Positions 26,295 to 35,649 of a DNA stretch of 64,000 nucleotides are shown here, piece by piece. Origin of the DNA: Snodgrassella sp945267035 (lineage in GTDB: Bacteria; Pseudomonadota; Gammaproteobacteria; Burkholderiales; Neisseriaceae). Below the pieces are notes generated by a model. It did not search any database. It was given only the letters and a program-made list of their open reading frames with translations, and had not been told where the DNA came from. Where the stretch lies: assembly GCF_026535915.1 (NCBI RefSeq), contig NZ_JAFNPF010000001.1:496001-560000 (forward strand), read 5' to 3'. Position 1 is the first letter of the stretch. Each line of letters begins with the position of its first letter. The position numbers were made by a program, and so were the translations under genes.

Positions 26295-27245
26295 TTATTC
26301 TTCCTCATCCGCACGATCATAGGCATCGACGATTTGCTGTACTAAGGGATGGCGTACGACATCTTCACTGGTAAACACGTGAAAATAAATCCCGTCAATG
26401 TTGCTGAGTTTTTCGCGCGCATCTTTTAGCCCGCTTTTGATGTGACGTGGTAAATCGATTTGGCTGGTGTCACCCGTGATCACTGCTTTGGCTCCGAATC
26501 CAATGCGGGTTAAAAACATTTTCATTTGTTCTGGGGTGGTATTTTGTGCCTCATCAAGGATAATAAAGGCGCTGTTTAGTGTCCGCCCGCGCATATAGGC
26601 TAATGGAGCAATTTCAATTAAGCCTTTTTCCAATAGCTTGGTTACGCGATCAAAACCCATCAAATCATACAAAGCATCATATAACGGACGCAAATAAGGA
26701 TCGACTTTCTGCGCTAAATCGCCGGGTAGAAATCCCAGTTTTTCGCCGGCTTCTACAGCTGGGCGCACCAAAACGATGCGTTCAACCTGGTGTTTTTCAA
26801 TGGCATCTACGGCCGCTGCCACAGCCAAATAGGTCTTGCCGGTTCCAGCTGGTCCTAATCCAAAAACCACATCATGTTTAAGCAAAGCCTGAATGTAGCT
26901 ACTTTGGCGCGGAGTGCGTCCACCAATATTGCCCCGACGTGTACGCAAAGTCCAAGTTTGACGATCTGAGCGCTGATCTTGGGTGTTGGTTTTGGCTTCA
27001 ACTGCCGCCAGTTGAATATCACTGTCTTCTAAATCACGTTTTTGGGCAATTTTCGCCAAATTTTCTAATGCGCAAATCCCTTGATTAACCAATTCTCCAG
27101 TGAGGGTAAACTGGTCAAAATGACGGGTAATAGTTAGGTTAAGTGCTTTGCCCAAATTAATAATGTGTTGGTCTAGTACGCCACAAAGGCGTTGTAAAGC
27201 GGTATTATCGATTTCTTTTAATTGATAATGACTGGTTTGACTCAT
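26295..27245 (-). CDS. ybeZ: PhoH-like ATPase (YbeZ)
   Basis: A 316-residue PhoH-family P-loop ATPase, linked in other bacteria to rRNA maturation together with YbeY. Walker A is GPAGTGKTYLA and Walker B FIILDEAQN, with TGDTSQIDLP downstream. The acidic C-terminus (DRADEEE) is typical. The ATG at 27245 (MSQTSHYQLKE) is chosen over an upstream start at 27320, whose residues are not family-like. Unlike most genomes, ybeY does not follow directly. Confidence 0.9.
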   Translation of the reverse strand: MSQTSHYQLKEIDNTALQRLCGVLDQHIINLGKALNLTITRHFDQFTLTGELVNQGICALENLAKIAQKRDLEDSDIQLAAVEAKTNTQDQRSDRQTWTLRTRRGNIGGRTPRQSSYIQALLKHDVVFGLGPAGTGKTYLAVAAAVDAIEKHQVERIVLVRPAVEAGEKLGFLPGDLAQKVDPYLRPLYDALYDLMGFDRVTKLLEKGLIEIAPLAYMRGRTLNSAFIILDEAQNTTPEQMKMFLTRIGFGAKAVITGDTSQIDLPRHIKSGLKDAREKLSNIDGIYFHVFTSEDVVRHPLVQQIVDAYDRADEEE

Positions 27246-27466
27246 AGTATTAATATGTATAAATATATAGATAGATTCTAATATTATGTAGTCAATATGT
27301 CTGAAAGCAAGAGGATACAAACTAGGTATTACTCAGTTTAGATGTTCATGTCAGCGTATCATACTGTAAAATATATGCCATATAGTTAGAATAGCCTTAT
27401 CTGAGCAAAATTTTTCGATTACAGTTAGTGATACCGTCAAATTGATACTTATGAATGGAAAATGAA

Positions 27467-28060
27467 ATGCGAACGGCCACGGTGACCCGAAATACCAATG
27501 AAACGCAAATAAAAATTTCTATAAATCTGGATGGGACTGGCATTGGGCATTTTGATACAGGTGTGCCCTTTCTGGAGCATATGCTGGATCAGATTGCACG
27601 TCATGGTTTAATTGATCTGGATATCAATTGTCGTGGTGATGTGCATATTGATGACCATCATACGGTAGAAGATATTGGAATTACATTAGGTCAGGCAATC
27701 AAAACAGCTTTAGGAGAAAAAAGAGGGATTTGTCGCTATGGTCACAGTTATGTGCCACTAGATGAGTCTTTAAGTAGAGTGGTACTCGATTTATCTGGCC
27801 GTCCAGGACTTATATATCAGGTAGATTTTAGCCGGGCGATGATTGGTCGGTTTGAAGTGGATTTATTCCATGAATTTTTTCAAGGTTTGGTTAATCATGC
27901 GATGATGACGGCACATATTGATAATATCCGCGGAGCCAACGCCCATCATCAGGCAGAAACTTTATTCAAAGCATTTGGACGTGCGTTACGCATGGCTGTG
28001 GCTTTTGATGAACGAATGCTAGGAATATTGCCGTCTACTAAAGGAACATTAACAGATTAA
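27467..28060 (+). CDS. hisB: Imidazoleglycerol-phosphate dehydratase
   Basis: A 197-residue monofunctional HisB, the Mn-dependent dehydratase of histidine synthesis. Metal-binding motifs HHTVEDIGI and HHQAETLFKAFGRAL are intact, with GTGIGHFDTGVPFLEHMLDQ near the N-terminus. The start at 27467 is preferred over 27455 because GGAAAA is then at the right distance. The phosphatase domain seen in enteric HisB is absent. It is the first his gene of this cluster, with hisH following after a 440-base gap. Confidence 0.95.
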   Translation: MRTATVTRNTNETQIKISINLDGTGIGHFDTGVPFLEHMLDQIARHGLIDLDINCRGDVHIDDHHTVEDIGITLGQAIKTALGEKRGICRYGHSYVPLDESLSRVVLDLSGRPGLIYQVDFSRAMIGRFEVDLFHEFFQGLVNHAMMTAHIDNIRGANAHHQAETLFKAFGRALRMAVAFDERMLGILPSTKGTLTD

Positions 28061-28502
28061 TTATCCCAAATGATGATTAAAATTAATCTGGTTGTAGATC
28101 GATGTTCTTGATTTAGTTAATTTAAGTTAAATAACTTTATTTGACTAGAATGCTCTGTGATGACTCTTGTATAGTAAATTTTTCTTAATATGATGAAATA
28201 CTTATCTCAACGCTAACAGTTAAGCATCATATATTCTTGTGTTTTGAATTTAGCATTAACTGAGCTAGGATATGCCATTGAAAGCCGATATATAGTCAAA
28301 AAATGACAATTTATATAATATTTGTACTATAATAGTTAAATATTGATTAAATGTGTATTATCCCATTATGATGTGCATATTATTTACATACTCTAAGGAA
28401 TGATACTCATTTATTTCAATTAGACTGGGTTATATATAATTAGTCATTGAAAATACATTGCAATGGTTTGAAAAAATATATTTATTTGATGAAAGAGCCC
28501 AG
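28061..28502. other. Intergenic stretch between hisB and hisH
   Basis: About 440 bases of AT-rich DNA with no open frame or leader-peptide-like run of His codons. It probably holds a promoter for hisH onward (several TATAAT-like boxes, for example TATAAT near 28315). Confidence 0.4.
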
Positions 28503-29153
28503 GTGAAAGTAGCGATTGTTAATTATGGTATGGGAAATTTGCATTCGGTATTGCAATCGTTGCAAAGTGCGAACGAAATGCAGCAAACTCATGCCACAAT
28601 AGTACTAAGCGATGAACCTGAAGAAATTTTATCGGCGGATAAAGTTGTTTTCCCTGGTCAGGGAGCAATGCCTGATTGCATGGCTGCGTTGCATGGTAGG
28701 GGTTTGATAAAGGTTTTACAGGAAAGTTTGCTTAATAAACCCTTTTTGGGTATTTGTGTTGGGGCACAATTATTGTTTGAATCCAGTGCAGAAGGCAATA
28801 CCACTGGATTGGGCTGGTTTAAAGGTACGGTGCAACGTTTTGCATCAGACCAAGTAGATAAGTCAGGCCAGCGTTTAAAAATTCCACATATGGGGTGGAA
28901 TAGTGTGCATCAGACACGAGCGCACCCACTGTTTGCTGGAATTGAACAGGATGAGTGGTTTTATTTCGTCCACAGTTATTACTTGCTACCCGAAATGCAG
29001 GAAATTGTATTAGCGACGGCGCAGTATCCCAATCCATTTGCCTGTATAGTTGGTAAAGATAATGTGTTTGCTACGCAGTTTCACACCGAAAAAAGCCACA
29101 CAGCTGGTTTGAAGTTGTTAGGTAATTTTCTGTTATGGGATGGATCGGTTTGA
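28503..29153 (+). CDS. hisH: Imidazole glycerol phosphate synthase, glutaminase subunit
   Basis: The class I glutamine amidotransferase that feeds ammonia to HisF. The GTG at 28503 gives 216 residues starting VKVAIVNYGMGNLHSV, the usual HisH start. A TTG at 28458 would add 15 residues. The nucleophile Cys lies in FLGICVGAQLLFES and the His-Glu pair in FHTEKSHTAGLKLL. Confidence 0.94.
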   Translation: MKVAIVNYGMGNLHSVLQSLQSANEMQQTHATIVLSDEPEEILSADKVVFPGQGAMPDCMAALHGRGLIKVLQESLLNKPFLGICVGAQLLFESSAEGNTTGLGWFKGTVQRFASDQVDKSGQRLKIPHMGWNSVHQTRAHPLFAGIEQDEWFYFVHSYYLLPEMQEIVLATAQYPNPFACIVGKDNVFATQFHTEKSHTAGLKLLGNFLLWDGSV

Positions 29154-29186
29154 AATATTAAATTTTTTACCCGTGGTGAGGTTAGG

Positions 29187-29930
29187 ATGTTATTGATTCC
29201 TGCAATCGACTTGAAAGATGGAAAATGTGTCCGTTTGCAACAAGGTTTGATGGAGAAAGCCACAGTATTTTCCAATGATCCGGCACGCATGGCTGAGCAC
29301 TGGTACCAGCAAGGAGCACGTCGGCTACATTTAGTTGATCTCAATGGTGCATTTTCCGGCAAGCCTGAAAATATGATGGCGATCCAGTCGATTATTGCTG
29401 CGGTGGATCAGCGTATACCTATTCAGTTAGGTGGCGGGATACGAGATTTACAGACGATTGAAAACTTTTTGAAATTAGGCTTGGATTACGTCATTATTGG
29501 TACAGCTGCGGTAACCAATCCTCAATTTGTGCAGGCGGCATGCACCGAATTTCCAGGAAAAATTATTGTTGGTCTGGATGCTAAAGATGGACAGGTAGCG
29601 ATAGATGGTTGGGCCAAGGTAACCGATTATCAGGTGGGAGAGTTAGCGCGAACTTATGAGGATTTTGGCATTGACAGCATCATTTATACTGATATAGGTC
29701 GGGATGGCATGATGCAAGGGGTGAATATTCCCGCCACTGCCAAACTGGCACAGGCTGTAACTATTCCGGTGATTGCTTCTGGTGGGGTCACCAATTTAAT
29801 GGATATCAAAGCTTTATGTGCCGTTAGGCAAAGTGGTATTGCTGGAGTGATTATCGGACGGGCAATATATGAAAAAACACTTGATTTGATGGAAGCGCAG
29901 CAAATGGTTGATCGCATAAACGTGCAATAA
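29187..29930 (+). CDS. hisA: ProFAR isomerase
   Basis: 247 residues, a (beta/alpha)8 barrel that isomerises ProFAR to PRFAR. It starts MLLIPAIDLKDGKCVRL with the first catalytic Asp (D8). QLGGGIR and YTDIGRDGMMQG carry the phosphate-binding and second acid sites. A Shine-Dalgarno AGG lies just upstream, 33 bases after hisH. Confidence 0.96.
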   Translation: MLLIPAIDLKDGKCVRLQQGLMEKATVFSNDPARMAEHWYQQGARRLHLVDLNGAFSGKPENMMAIQSIIAAVDQRIPIQLGGGIRDLQTIENFLKLGLDYVIIGTAAVTNPQFVQAACTEFPGKIIVGLDAKDGQVAIDGWAKVTDYQVGELARTYEDFGIDSIIYTDIGRDGMMQGVNIPATAKLAQAVTIPVIASGGVTNLMDIKALCAVRQSGIAGVIIGRAIYEKTLDLMEAQQMVDRINVQ

Positions 29931-30076
29931 ATTTTCTAGGTATATTTGTATAACAAATTGATAATATTTAAATATTTTTGAAATTAAACTCGAACAAGTT
30001 ATCTATTTTAACTAAATATTAATAAATTAACTTTAACAATACGAATTATTATTTTTTTATTAAGGAAACGGTATCA

Positions 30077-30415
30077 ATGCTGAAGATAGTTTTAGCAATA
30101 TTATTATGCATATGGCTATTGTTGATTTATGGTCGTAAAAGAAGTGCTTTAGCCGATTCATTTTTATTCATGATTTTACAATTTGTCTTGATGATTGGGA
30201 TTAATCGATCTTTGCCAGATATAGGTGCGGAGCCATCGTTAAATTACTTATTCATGTGGATATATGTGTTTATAATGATGTGGTTGTTTGATGTTATTTG
30301 TCTAAATTTTATCAATGCCGTCGTTTATGCTGTCATTGTTTCAATTGGCTTTTATCACTTGCAACTACATACATTAGATTGGGCCGCATTTATTCTAGGA
30401 ACTTCAATTGAGTAA
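30077..30415 (+). CDS. Small membrane protein inside the his cluster
   Basis: 112 residues with about four hydrophobic helices (residues about 2-18, 28-45, 58-76 and 80-98). AAGGAAAC at 30062-30069 is a good Shine-Dalgarno 8-12 bases before the ATG. It is transcribed in the same direction and lies between hisA (147-base gap) and hisF (22-base gap), so it is probably co-transcribed. No family is recognised. There is no sign of a histidine-biosynthetic function. Confidence 0.65.
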   Translation: MLKIVLAILLCIWLLLIYGRKRSALADSFLFMILQFVLMIGINRSLPDIGAEPSLNYLFMWIYVFIMMWLFDVICLNFINAVVYAVIVSIGFYHLQLHTLDWAAFILGTSIE

Positions 30416-30437
30416 TCATTTTTAGAAAGAGCAGATG

Positions 30438-31205
30438 ATGACTTTAGCCAAGCGAATTATTCCCTGTCTGGATGTGGATAATGGTCGTGTGGTCAAAGGA
30501 ATTAATTTTGTTTCTTTGCGCGATGCAGGTAATCCTGTTGAAGTGGCTCAACGATATAATGATGAAGGCGCGGATGAATTAACTTTTCTAGACATTACCG
30601 CCAGTTCTGATCATCGCGAGACCATTTTGCATACGATCGAAGCGGTTGCCAGCAAAGTGTTTATTCCCTTAACGGTAGGCGGCGGAATTCGCAGTGTTGA
30701 AGATGTGCGTCGTCTGCTTAATGCTGGCGCGGATAAAGTCTCCATTAATACAGCTGCGGTAAATCATCCGCAGCTGGTTAATGAAATCAGTCATACTTTT
30801 GGTAATCAAATTTTGGTAGTCGCCATAGATGCTAAAGCAGTAGATGACAGCAATTCACGCTGGGAAGTATTCACTCACGGCGGCAGGCATAATACTGGTT
30901 TAGATGCGATTGAGTGGGCACAAAATATGGTTGAGCGTGGTGCTGGCGAGATCTTGCTCACCAGTATGGATCGTGACGGAACTAAAGTGGGATTTAATTT
31001 ACCCTTAACTCGTGCAATTAGTGATGGAGTTTCCATACCGGTGATCGCTTCAGGTGGCGTAGGGAATATCAATCATTTGATCGAAGGTGTACAATTAGGT
31101 CGAGCTGATGCCGTATTGGCCGCCAGTATTTTTCATTTTGGTGAAGTCAGTATTCATGAAGCTAAAATAGCGATGCACAATGCCGGAATTACCGTTCGGC
31201 TATAG
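30438..31205 (+). CDS. hisF: Imidazole glycerol phosphate synthase, cyclase subunit
   Basis: A 255-residue (beta/alpha)8 barrel partner of HisH that makes imidazole glycerol phosphate and AICAR. LAKRIIPCLDVDNGRVVKGI has the catalytic D11, and TSMDRDGTKVGFN the second Asp. PLTVGGGIRS and IPVIASGGVG are phosphate-binding loops. The second of two adjacent ATGs is chosen from its spacing to GAAAGAG. Confidence 0.96.
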   Translation: MTLAKRIIPCLDVDNGRVVKGINFVSLRDAGNPVEVAQRYNDEGADELTFLDITASSDHRETILHTIEAVASKVFIPLTVGGGIRSVEDVRRLLNAGADKVSINTAAVNHPQLVNEISHTFGNQILVVAIDAKAVDDSNSRWEVFTHGGRHNTGLDAIEWAQNMVERGAGEILLTSMDRDGTKVGFNLPLTRAISDGVSIPVIASGGVGNINHLIEGVQLGRADAVLAASIFHFGEVSIHEAKIAMHNAGITVRL

Positions 31206-31247
31206 TGCAGTTTTTATTTTCATTTTTCACCTGCAAGGATTCAGTTT

Positions 31248-31649
31248 GTGGCAAATAAGCTACTGGATGAAATCAAGTGGAATGATCAGGGTTTGATCTG
31301 TGCTGTGGTTCAGGATAAATTCAGTTTACGCATCCTAATGGTTGCATGGATGAATGCTGAAGCTTTGGCATGTACAGTTCAAAGTGGGTTTGCGCATTAT
31401 TACAGTCGATCTCGCCGAAAACTCTGGATGAAAGGTGAACAATCTGGTCACCGGCAAAAAGTTTTTGAAATACGCTTAGATTGCGATGGTGATGCCATCG
31501 TTTTGCTGGTTGAACAACAAGGCGGTATTGCCTGTCATACCGGTCGTCAATCTTGTTTTTACAGAGTTTTTCAGCATCAACAATGGCAAATAACAGACTC
31601 GGTTTTAAAGAGTGAGCGGGAGATATACTCACGCCATTCTGATGAATAA
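31248..31649 (+). CDS. hisI: Phosphoribosyl-AMP cyclohydrolase
   Basis: A 133-residue monofunctional HisI, with GTG start and AAGGA about 8 bases upstream. The zinc- and magnesium-binding motif appears as RLDCDGDAIVLLVEQQGGIACHTGRQSCFY. WMNAEALACT and SRSRRKLWMKGEQSGH are family signatures. It is separate from HisE, which follows. Confidence 0.95.
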   Translation: MANKLLDEIKWNDQGLICAVVQDKFSLRILMVAWMNAEALACTVQSGFAHYYSRSRRKLWMKGEQSGHRQKVFEIRLDCDGDAIVLLVEQQGGIACHTGRQSCFYRVFQHQQWQITDSVLKSEREIYSRHSDE

Positions 31650-31681
31650 TAATCCATAGTGATCTACTAGTGAGAATAGGG

Positions 31682-32029
31682 ATGGCTGAAACATCTAAAC
31701 AGCAGAATACAACGACAATTTTAACGGAATTAACAGATGTAATGATGTCTAGACGACATGCATCACCTGATAGCTCTTATGTGGCGCAACTGTTGCATGC
31801 TGGTGAAGATAAAATTTTAAAAAAAATCATTGAAGAAGCAGGGGAGGTGTTGATGGCAGCCAAAGATGGTGATCAAACTCATTTGGTTAAAGAAATAGCA
31901 GATCTTTGGTTTCACACAATGGTGCTGTTGACTTCACATGAGCTTAGGGTGGATGATGTACTCAATGAATTGCAACGGCGACAACATGTGTCTGGGTTGA
32001 CTGAAAAAGCCAGCCGACAATCACGGTAA
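31682..32029 (+). CDS. hisE: Phosphoribosyl-ATP diphosphatase
   Basis: A 115-residue all-alpha NTP pyrophosphatase (MazG-like fold) that hydrolyses PR-ATP. The metal-binding EEAGEVLMAAK and EIADLWFHTMVLL are visible. A GTG at 31670 would add 4 residues, and the choice is uncertain. The hisE-tatA junction is widely conserved in betaproteobacteria. Confidence 0.94.
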   Translation: MAETSKQQNTTTILTELTDVMMSRRHASPDSSYVAQLLHAGEDKILKKIIEEAGEVLMAAKDGDQTHLVKEIADLWFHTMVLLTSHELRVDDVLNELQRRQHVSGLTEKASRQSR

Positions 32030-32101
32030 TTTTTTTTTGCGCATGCGCTGTTGCTAGTGGCAATAGGCGCATTTTTGTTGTAGTAGTAAAAGGAATAAAT
32101 A

Positions 32102-32302
32102 ATGGGTAGTTTATCAATTTGGCATTGGATAATGGTCTTGCTGATCGTGGTATTGGTGTTCGGAACTAAGAAGTTGCGGAATGTCGGTAAAGATCTTGGT
32201 AGCGCTGTCCATGATTTTAAAAAAGGGCTAAATGAAGGTAATATTGAAAGCAATCAAAAAGAGGAAGTAATCGAACATCAACAAGACGATTATAAAGCGT
32301 AA
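32102..32302 (+). CDS. tatA: Sec-independent translocase TatA
   Basis: 66 residues with one N-terminal transmembrane helix (WHWIMVLLIVVLVFG), the hinge FGTKKLRNVGKDLG and a polar amphipathic tail. It polymerises to form the Tat pore. AAAGGAA lies 6-9 bases before the ATG. It is the first gene of tatABC. Confidence 0.96.
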   Translation: MGSLSIWHWIMVLLIVVLVFGTKKLRNVGKDLGSAVHDFKKGLNEGNIESNQKEEVIEHQQDDYKA

Positions 32303-32307
32303 AGACG

Positions 32308-32778
32308 ATGTTTGGTCTGGGTTTTGGCGAAATTTTGCTCATTGCAGTTGTTGCATTGGTGGTGCTGGGTCCCGAACGGTTGCCTAAGGTGGCACACAGT
32401 GCAGGATTGTGGATAGGTCGCATTCAAAATTATATAAATAATGTTAAATCTGAAATAAATCAGCAGGCGGGCATGGCTGAATTTAAGCAAGCCCGTGATA
32501 GTTTTGAATTAGCAGCTCGTTCAATCGAATCTGATCTTAGAACCAATTTGGGCAAAGTGAATGAAGAATTAGACTCTCTTGATCGAGCTATGGTTACCAA
32601 TAATCAGAGTCATAGTTCTTCAGGGCCATTTCTATCGTATCAATCAAAATATGAGAGCTGCCTTTCAGAAATTTCGCCTATCCACCGTGTTTCCTTACGG
32701 CGGCAAGCTTTACAGCGTAAACGGGATATGAGACCAAAACACCGGTTAATGCCAAAGTTGCGTGTACGCCGTCATTGA
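32308..32778 (+). CDS. tatB: Tat translocase subunit TatB
   Basis: 156 residues. The N-terminal membrane helix and hinge MFGLGFGEILLIAVVALVVL then GPERLPK are diagnostic of TatB. A long charged amphipathic region follows, ending in a strongly basic tail. With TatC it forms the twin-arginine signal receptor. It starts 5 bases after tatA. Confidence 0.96.
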   Translation: MFGLGFGEILLIAVVALVVLGPERLPKVAHSAGLWIGRIQNYINNVKSEINQQAGMAEFKQARDSFELAARSIESDLRTNLGKVNEELDSLDRAMVTNNQSHSSSGPFLSYQSKYESCLSEISPIHRVSLRRQALQRKRDMRPKHRLMPKLRVRRH

Positions 32779-32802
32779 TGGGTGTTGATGGGTAATGTTG
32801 TT

Positions 32803-33564
32803 ATGTCGCTAGATCAAAATGCTGAAGTTTCTTTTATTGAACATTTGTTGGAATTACGCCGTCGTTTGCTTTGGTTATTAGGAGTTTGGCTGCTTTGCTT
32901 CGTGTTCATGGTTCCTTTTGCGCAAAAAATTTATACTTTTATTGCTGAGCCTTTACTGGTTAATTTGCCAGCTGGTAATAAAATGATTGCTACCGAGGTG
33001 ATTGCGCCTTTTTTTGTGCCAATTAAAGTGACTTTGATGGCTTCTTTTATCCTAACTTTGCCTCATAGTTTATTTCAGATCTGGGCATTTGTTGCCCCAG
33101 GGTTATACCGACATGAAAAACGGTTGATTTTGCCGTTGCTGACTGCCAGTGTTATTTTGTTTGCATTGGGAATGACCTTTGCCTACTTTATTGTATTTCC
33201 AATAATTTTTAAATTTTTAACAGGCATCACGCCGGCCGGTGTTGTCATGGCTACAGATATTGATAAATATTTGTCATTCGTGATGGGGATGTTTGTGGCT
33301 TTTGGGGTAACGTTTGAGGTGCCTGTGGTGGTTATTTTATTAAATCGCATGGGTGTCGTTTCAGTGGCGCAACTGCAGCGAGTTCGCTCTTATGTCATTG
33401 TGGGTGCTTTTGTGGTTGCAGCAGTGGTAACACCACCCGATGTTTTATCGCAAACGTTAATGGCACTGCCTCTGATTTTTCTGTATGAAATCGGGATTAT
33501 TGCATGCCGTTGTCTGGGTAAGAATAATAAACAGCGCTCTTCTCTTGCTGTAAAATCGGAATAA
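32803..33564 (+). CDS. tatC: Tat translocase subunit TatC
   Basis: A six-helix inner-membrane receptor for twin-arginine signals, about 253 residues from ATG 32803 (MSLDQNAEVSFIEHLLELRRR). ATG 32788 and TTG 32782 are alternatives. The LIEHL-ELRRR-type N-terminus, FQIWAFVAPGLYRHEKR and TPPDVLSQ are family signatures. It directly follows tatB. Confidence 0.95.
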   Translation: MSLDQNAEVSFIEHLLELRRRLLWLLGVWLLCFVFMVPFAQKIYTFIAEPLLVNLPAGNKMIATEVIAPFFVPIKVTLMASFILTLPHSLFQIWAFVAPGLYRHEKRLILPLLTASVILFALGMTFAYFIVFPIIFKFLTGITPAGVVMATDIDKYLSFVMGMFVAFGVTFEVPVVVILLNRMGVVSVAQLQRVRSYVIVGAFVVAAVVTPPDVLSQTLMALPLIFLYEIGIIACRCLGKNNKQRSSLAVKSE

Positions 33565-33596
33565 AAATCAATTGTTATATTGACTTAACACTTTCT

Positions 33597-33630
33597 CAGG
33601 CTGTCTGAATGCATTCGGGCAGCCTGTTTG
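33597..33630 (+). terminator. Terminator hairpin of tatABC containing a DUS-like word
   Basis: A 15-bp stem, perfect apart from two wobble pairs (33597-33611 with 33612-33626), followed by TTTG. The left arm contains AGGCTGTCTGAA, one base different from the known Neisseriaceae DNA-uptake words AGGCCGTCTGAA and AGGCTGCCTGAA. Confidence 0.8.
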
Positions 33631-33674
33631 TGATGGTTTAGTCTTATTTTAGAACCATGTCTGTTGGAGAATAT

Positions 33675-35486
33675 ATGCATCAGCATAAGTTGGATTCGCA
33701 CTTGAATTCGCCCCGATTATCAGCGCAGCTGATTTGGTGGGTAGGGATGTTGGCTATCTGTATTGTGCCTTTCATGTCCAGTTGGCGTACTGGTACTTTG
33801 TCCAGTTTTTATCTGGATGCCGGAAGCTTATTTTTTGCGGTTGCCTTGTTTGGTTTAACCGTCTTAACGCAAAAAACGAAAGTGCGTATACCCGTTGCTT
33901 CGGTCGGATTGTTGCTATTGGCTCTATTGCTGATGCTGCAAGCCAGAATAATGCGGTTGCCTTATACGAGTCAGTCTGATTTGGCTGCATTGGTTTTTAT
34001 CATTTTTGCCTCTTTAGCTTGGTGTGCCAGAGCTTGGGTCATTCGAATTGGACAGACTCAGGCAGTAACGATTATGGCTTTTGCCATACTCATTGGCGTG
34101 CTGTTACAGACAATAGTTTGCGCTTTACAATTTGCTGGTATAGCCGGTTCCATCCCCGGTGTGTTGCCGGGTCCGGGTAATCATTATATTTATGGACAGT
34201 TGGCACAGCGCAATCATCTGGGGCATTATTTGATGTGGGGTGTATTGGCTCTGTGCTATTTGTGGCATCAACGTCGGCTATCTGTTTGGCTGGTGATACC
34301 TTTGCTATTGTGGTTTACCGGAATTATGGGATTGATAGGATCCCGGACTATTATTGCCTACGTGGTCTTGATTGCTATTTCGCTACTGTTTTGGCGCTGG
34401 CGAAATGGCAAGACTGCTAATCGGTTTTTAACTATGCTAGCCATAGGTATTGCCTTGGTTTTGTTGTTTCAGTTTATTCTCAGTCCTTTATTTCAATGGT
34501 TATGGCAGATTCATTTTGAATCGGGAACTTCTCGGCTGGAACAAGGTGGATTTGCCATGTCAGGTCGACGGATGGAATGGCACAAAGCTTGGTTGATCTT
34601 TAAAAGTGCACCTTGGTTTGGCTATGGCTGGGGAAGCTACTCCTATCAAGGTTTTGCTATCGAGCATGTCTATCCCTTGGGTTTTCGTGAGTATGAAACT
34701 TCGGTTCTATTTACCCATTGTCACAATTTGATTCTGCAGCTTTTGGCTGAAACAGGTTTGGTTGGCTTGCTAATCGTGATTGGCTGTTTTTTTTACGCCA
34801 TCTGGCCTTTTTTTAGTAAAGATTTTAACCCTTCATCAATTTTGCTGGTTAGTCTAATTTTGGTTTCACTTTGCCACAGTATGTTGGAATACCCCTTATG
34901 GTATGCCTATTTTCTCGCCGTGTTTGTTTTATGCACTGCGTTAACACCTGTGTCAGAGAAACAACAGCAAACTCATTTTCAGCCTTTCTCTCAAAAAAAG
35001 CAGCTATTTTGGGGTATGTTGGCATTAATAACGATGTTACTCATATTTCACCAAATGATTTTGTACCAGCAATTTATCATGCTTCGAGCGAGTCATTCTT
35101 CCGCACGCACAGAACAGATGATACGTATGCAGCATTTTCGTAAACGTATGTATTTTATGCGCTATTACATAGACATGGCCATTATAGAACAGGTCAATGC
35201 GGTTTATCCAAAATTGCCTGCAGAAGGGAAACAAGCGGCTCTATTAACTGGTCGGTATCGACCGTATTCTAATACGCTGGTACGAGGATTTTATCTGGCG
35301 GAAGAAGAAAAGATTGGAGAGGCGAAGGAATGGTTTGATCATGTAAGCCAGTACTATCCTTATACGCTGCCCGATCTAATTAGAAAAGTGAAAGAACAGC
35401 CTAAAACTGTGGTGCTCAAACCACATTTTCAGCAGGTATGTGACAGTTTTAACAGCCAAAAACCATATTCATTCAAATGTATGTGA
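33675..35486 (+). CDS. pglL: PglL-type O-oligosaccharyltransferase (Wzy/O-antigen ligase fold)
   Basis: A 603-residue polytopic membrane protein that fits PglL, which transfers lipid-linked oligosaccharide to Ser/Thr of pilins and other periplasmic proteins. The ATG at 33675 has GGAG 5 bases upstream; 33657 is an alternative. Key features are the family block YGQLAQRNHLGHYL (about residue 180), MSGRRMEWHKAW, the periplasmic HCHNLILQLLAETG with the conserved His, and LEYPLWYAYF, followed by a soluble C-terminal domain. About twelve membrane helices are expected. Meningococcal PglL is similar in size (604). Confidence 0.88.
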   Translation: MHQHKLDSHLNSPRLSAQLIWWVGMLAICIVPFMSSWRTGTLSSFYLDAGSLFFAVALFGLTVLTQKTKVRIPVASVGLLLLALLLMLQARIMRLPYTSQSDLAALVFIIFASLAWCARAWVIRIGQTQAVTIMAFAILIGVLLQTIVCALQFAGIAGSIPGVLPGPGNHYIYGQLAQRNHLGHYLMWGVLALCYLWHQRRLSVWLVIPLLLWFTGIMGLIGSRTIIAYVVLIAISLLFWRWRNGKTANRFLTMLAIGIALVLLFQFILSPLFQWLWQIHFESGTSRLEQGGFAMSGRRMEWHKAWLIFKSAPWFGYGWGSYSYQGFAIEHVYPLGFREYETSVLFTHCHNLILQLLAETGLVGLLIVIGCFFYAIWPFFSKDFNPSSILLVSLILVSLCHSMLEYPLWYAYFLAVFVLCTALTPVSEKQQQTHFQPFSQKKQLFWGMLALITMLLIFHQMILYQQFIMLRASHSSARTEQMIRMQHFRKRMYFMRYYIDMAIIEQVNAVYPKLPAEGKQAALLTGRYRPYSNTLVRGFYLAEEEKIGEAKEWFDHVSQYYPYTLPDLIRKVKEQPKTVVLKPHFQQVCDSFNSQKPYSFKCM

Positions 35487-35649
35487 TTGGCAATATTATT
35501 GTTTAACATTGTGGTTTTAAATGAAAAAATTAGCAAAAGCGGCTCTAATGTAAAGATAAATTTTGTCTACATGTTAAGATATAAACCGTAAATTGAGTTA
35601 AAAAGCTTGTAGTGAATACAGACCTTATACTTCCATTGAGGAGGATGAT

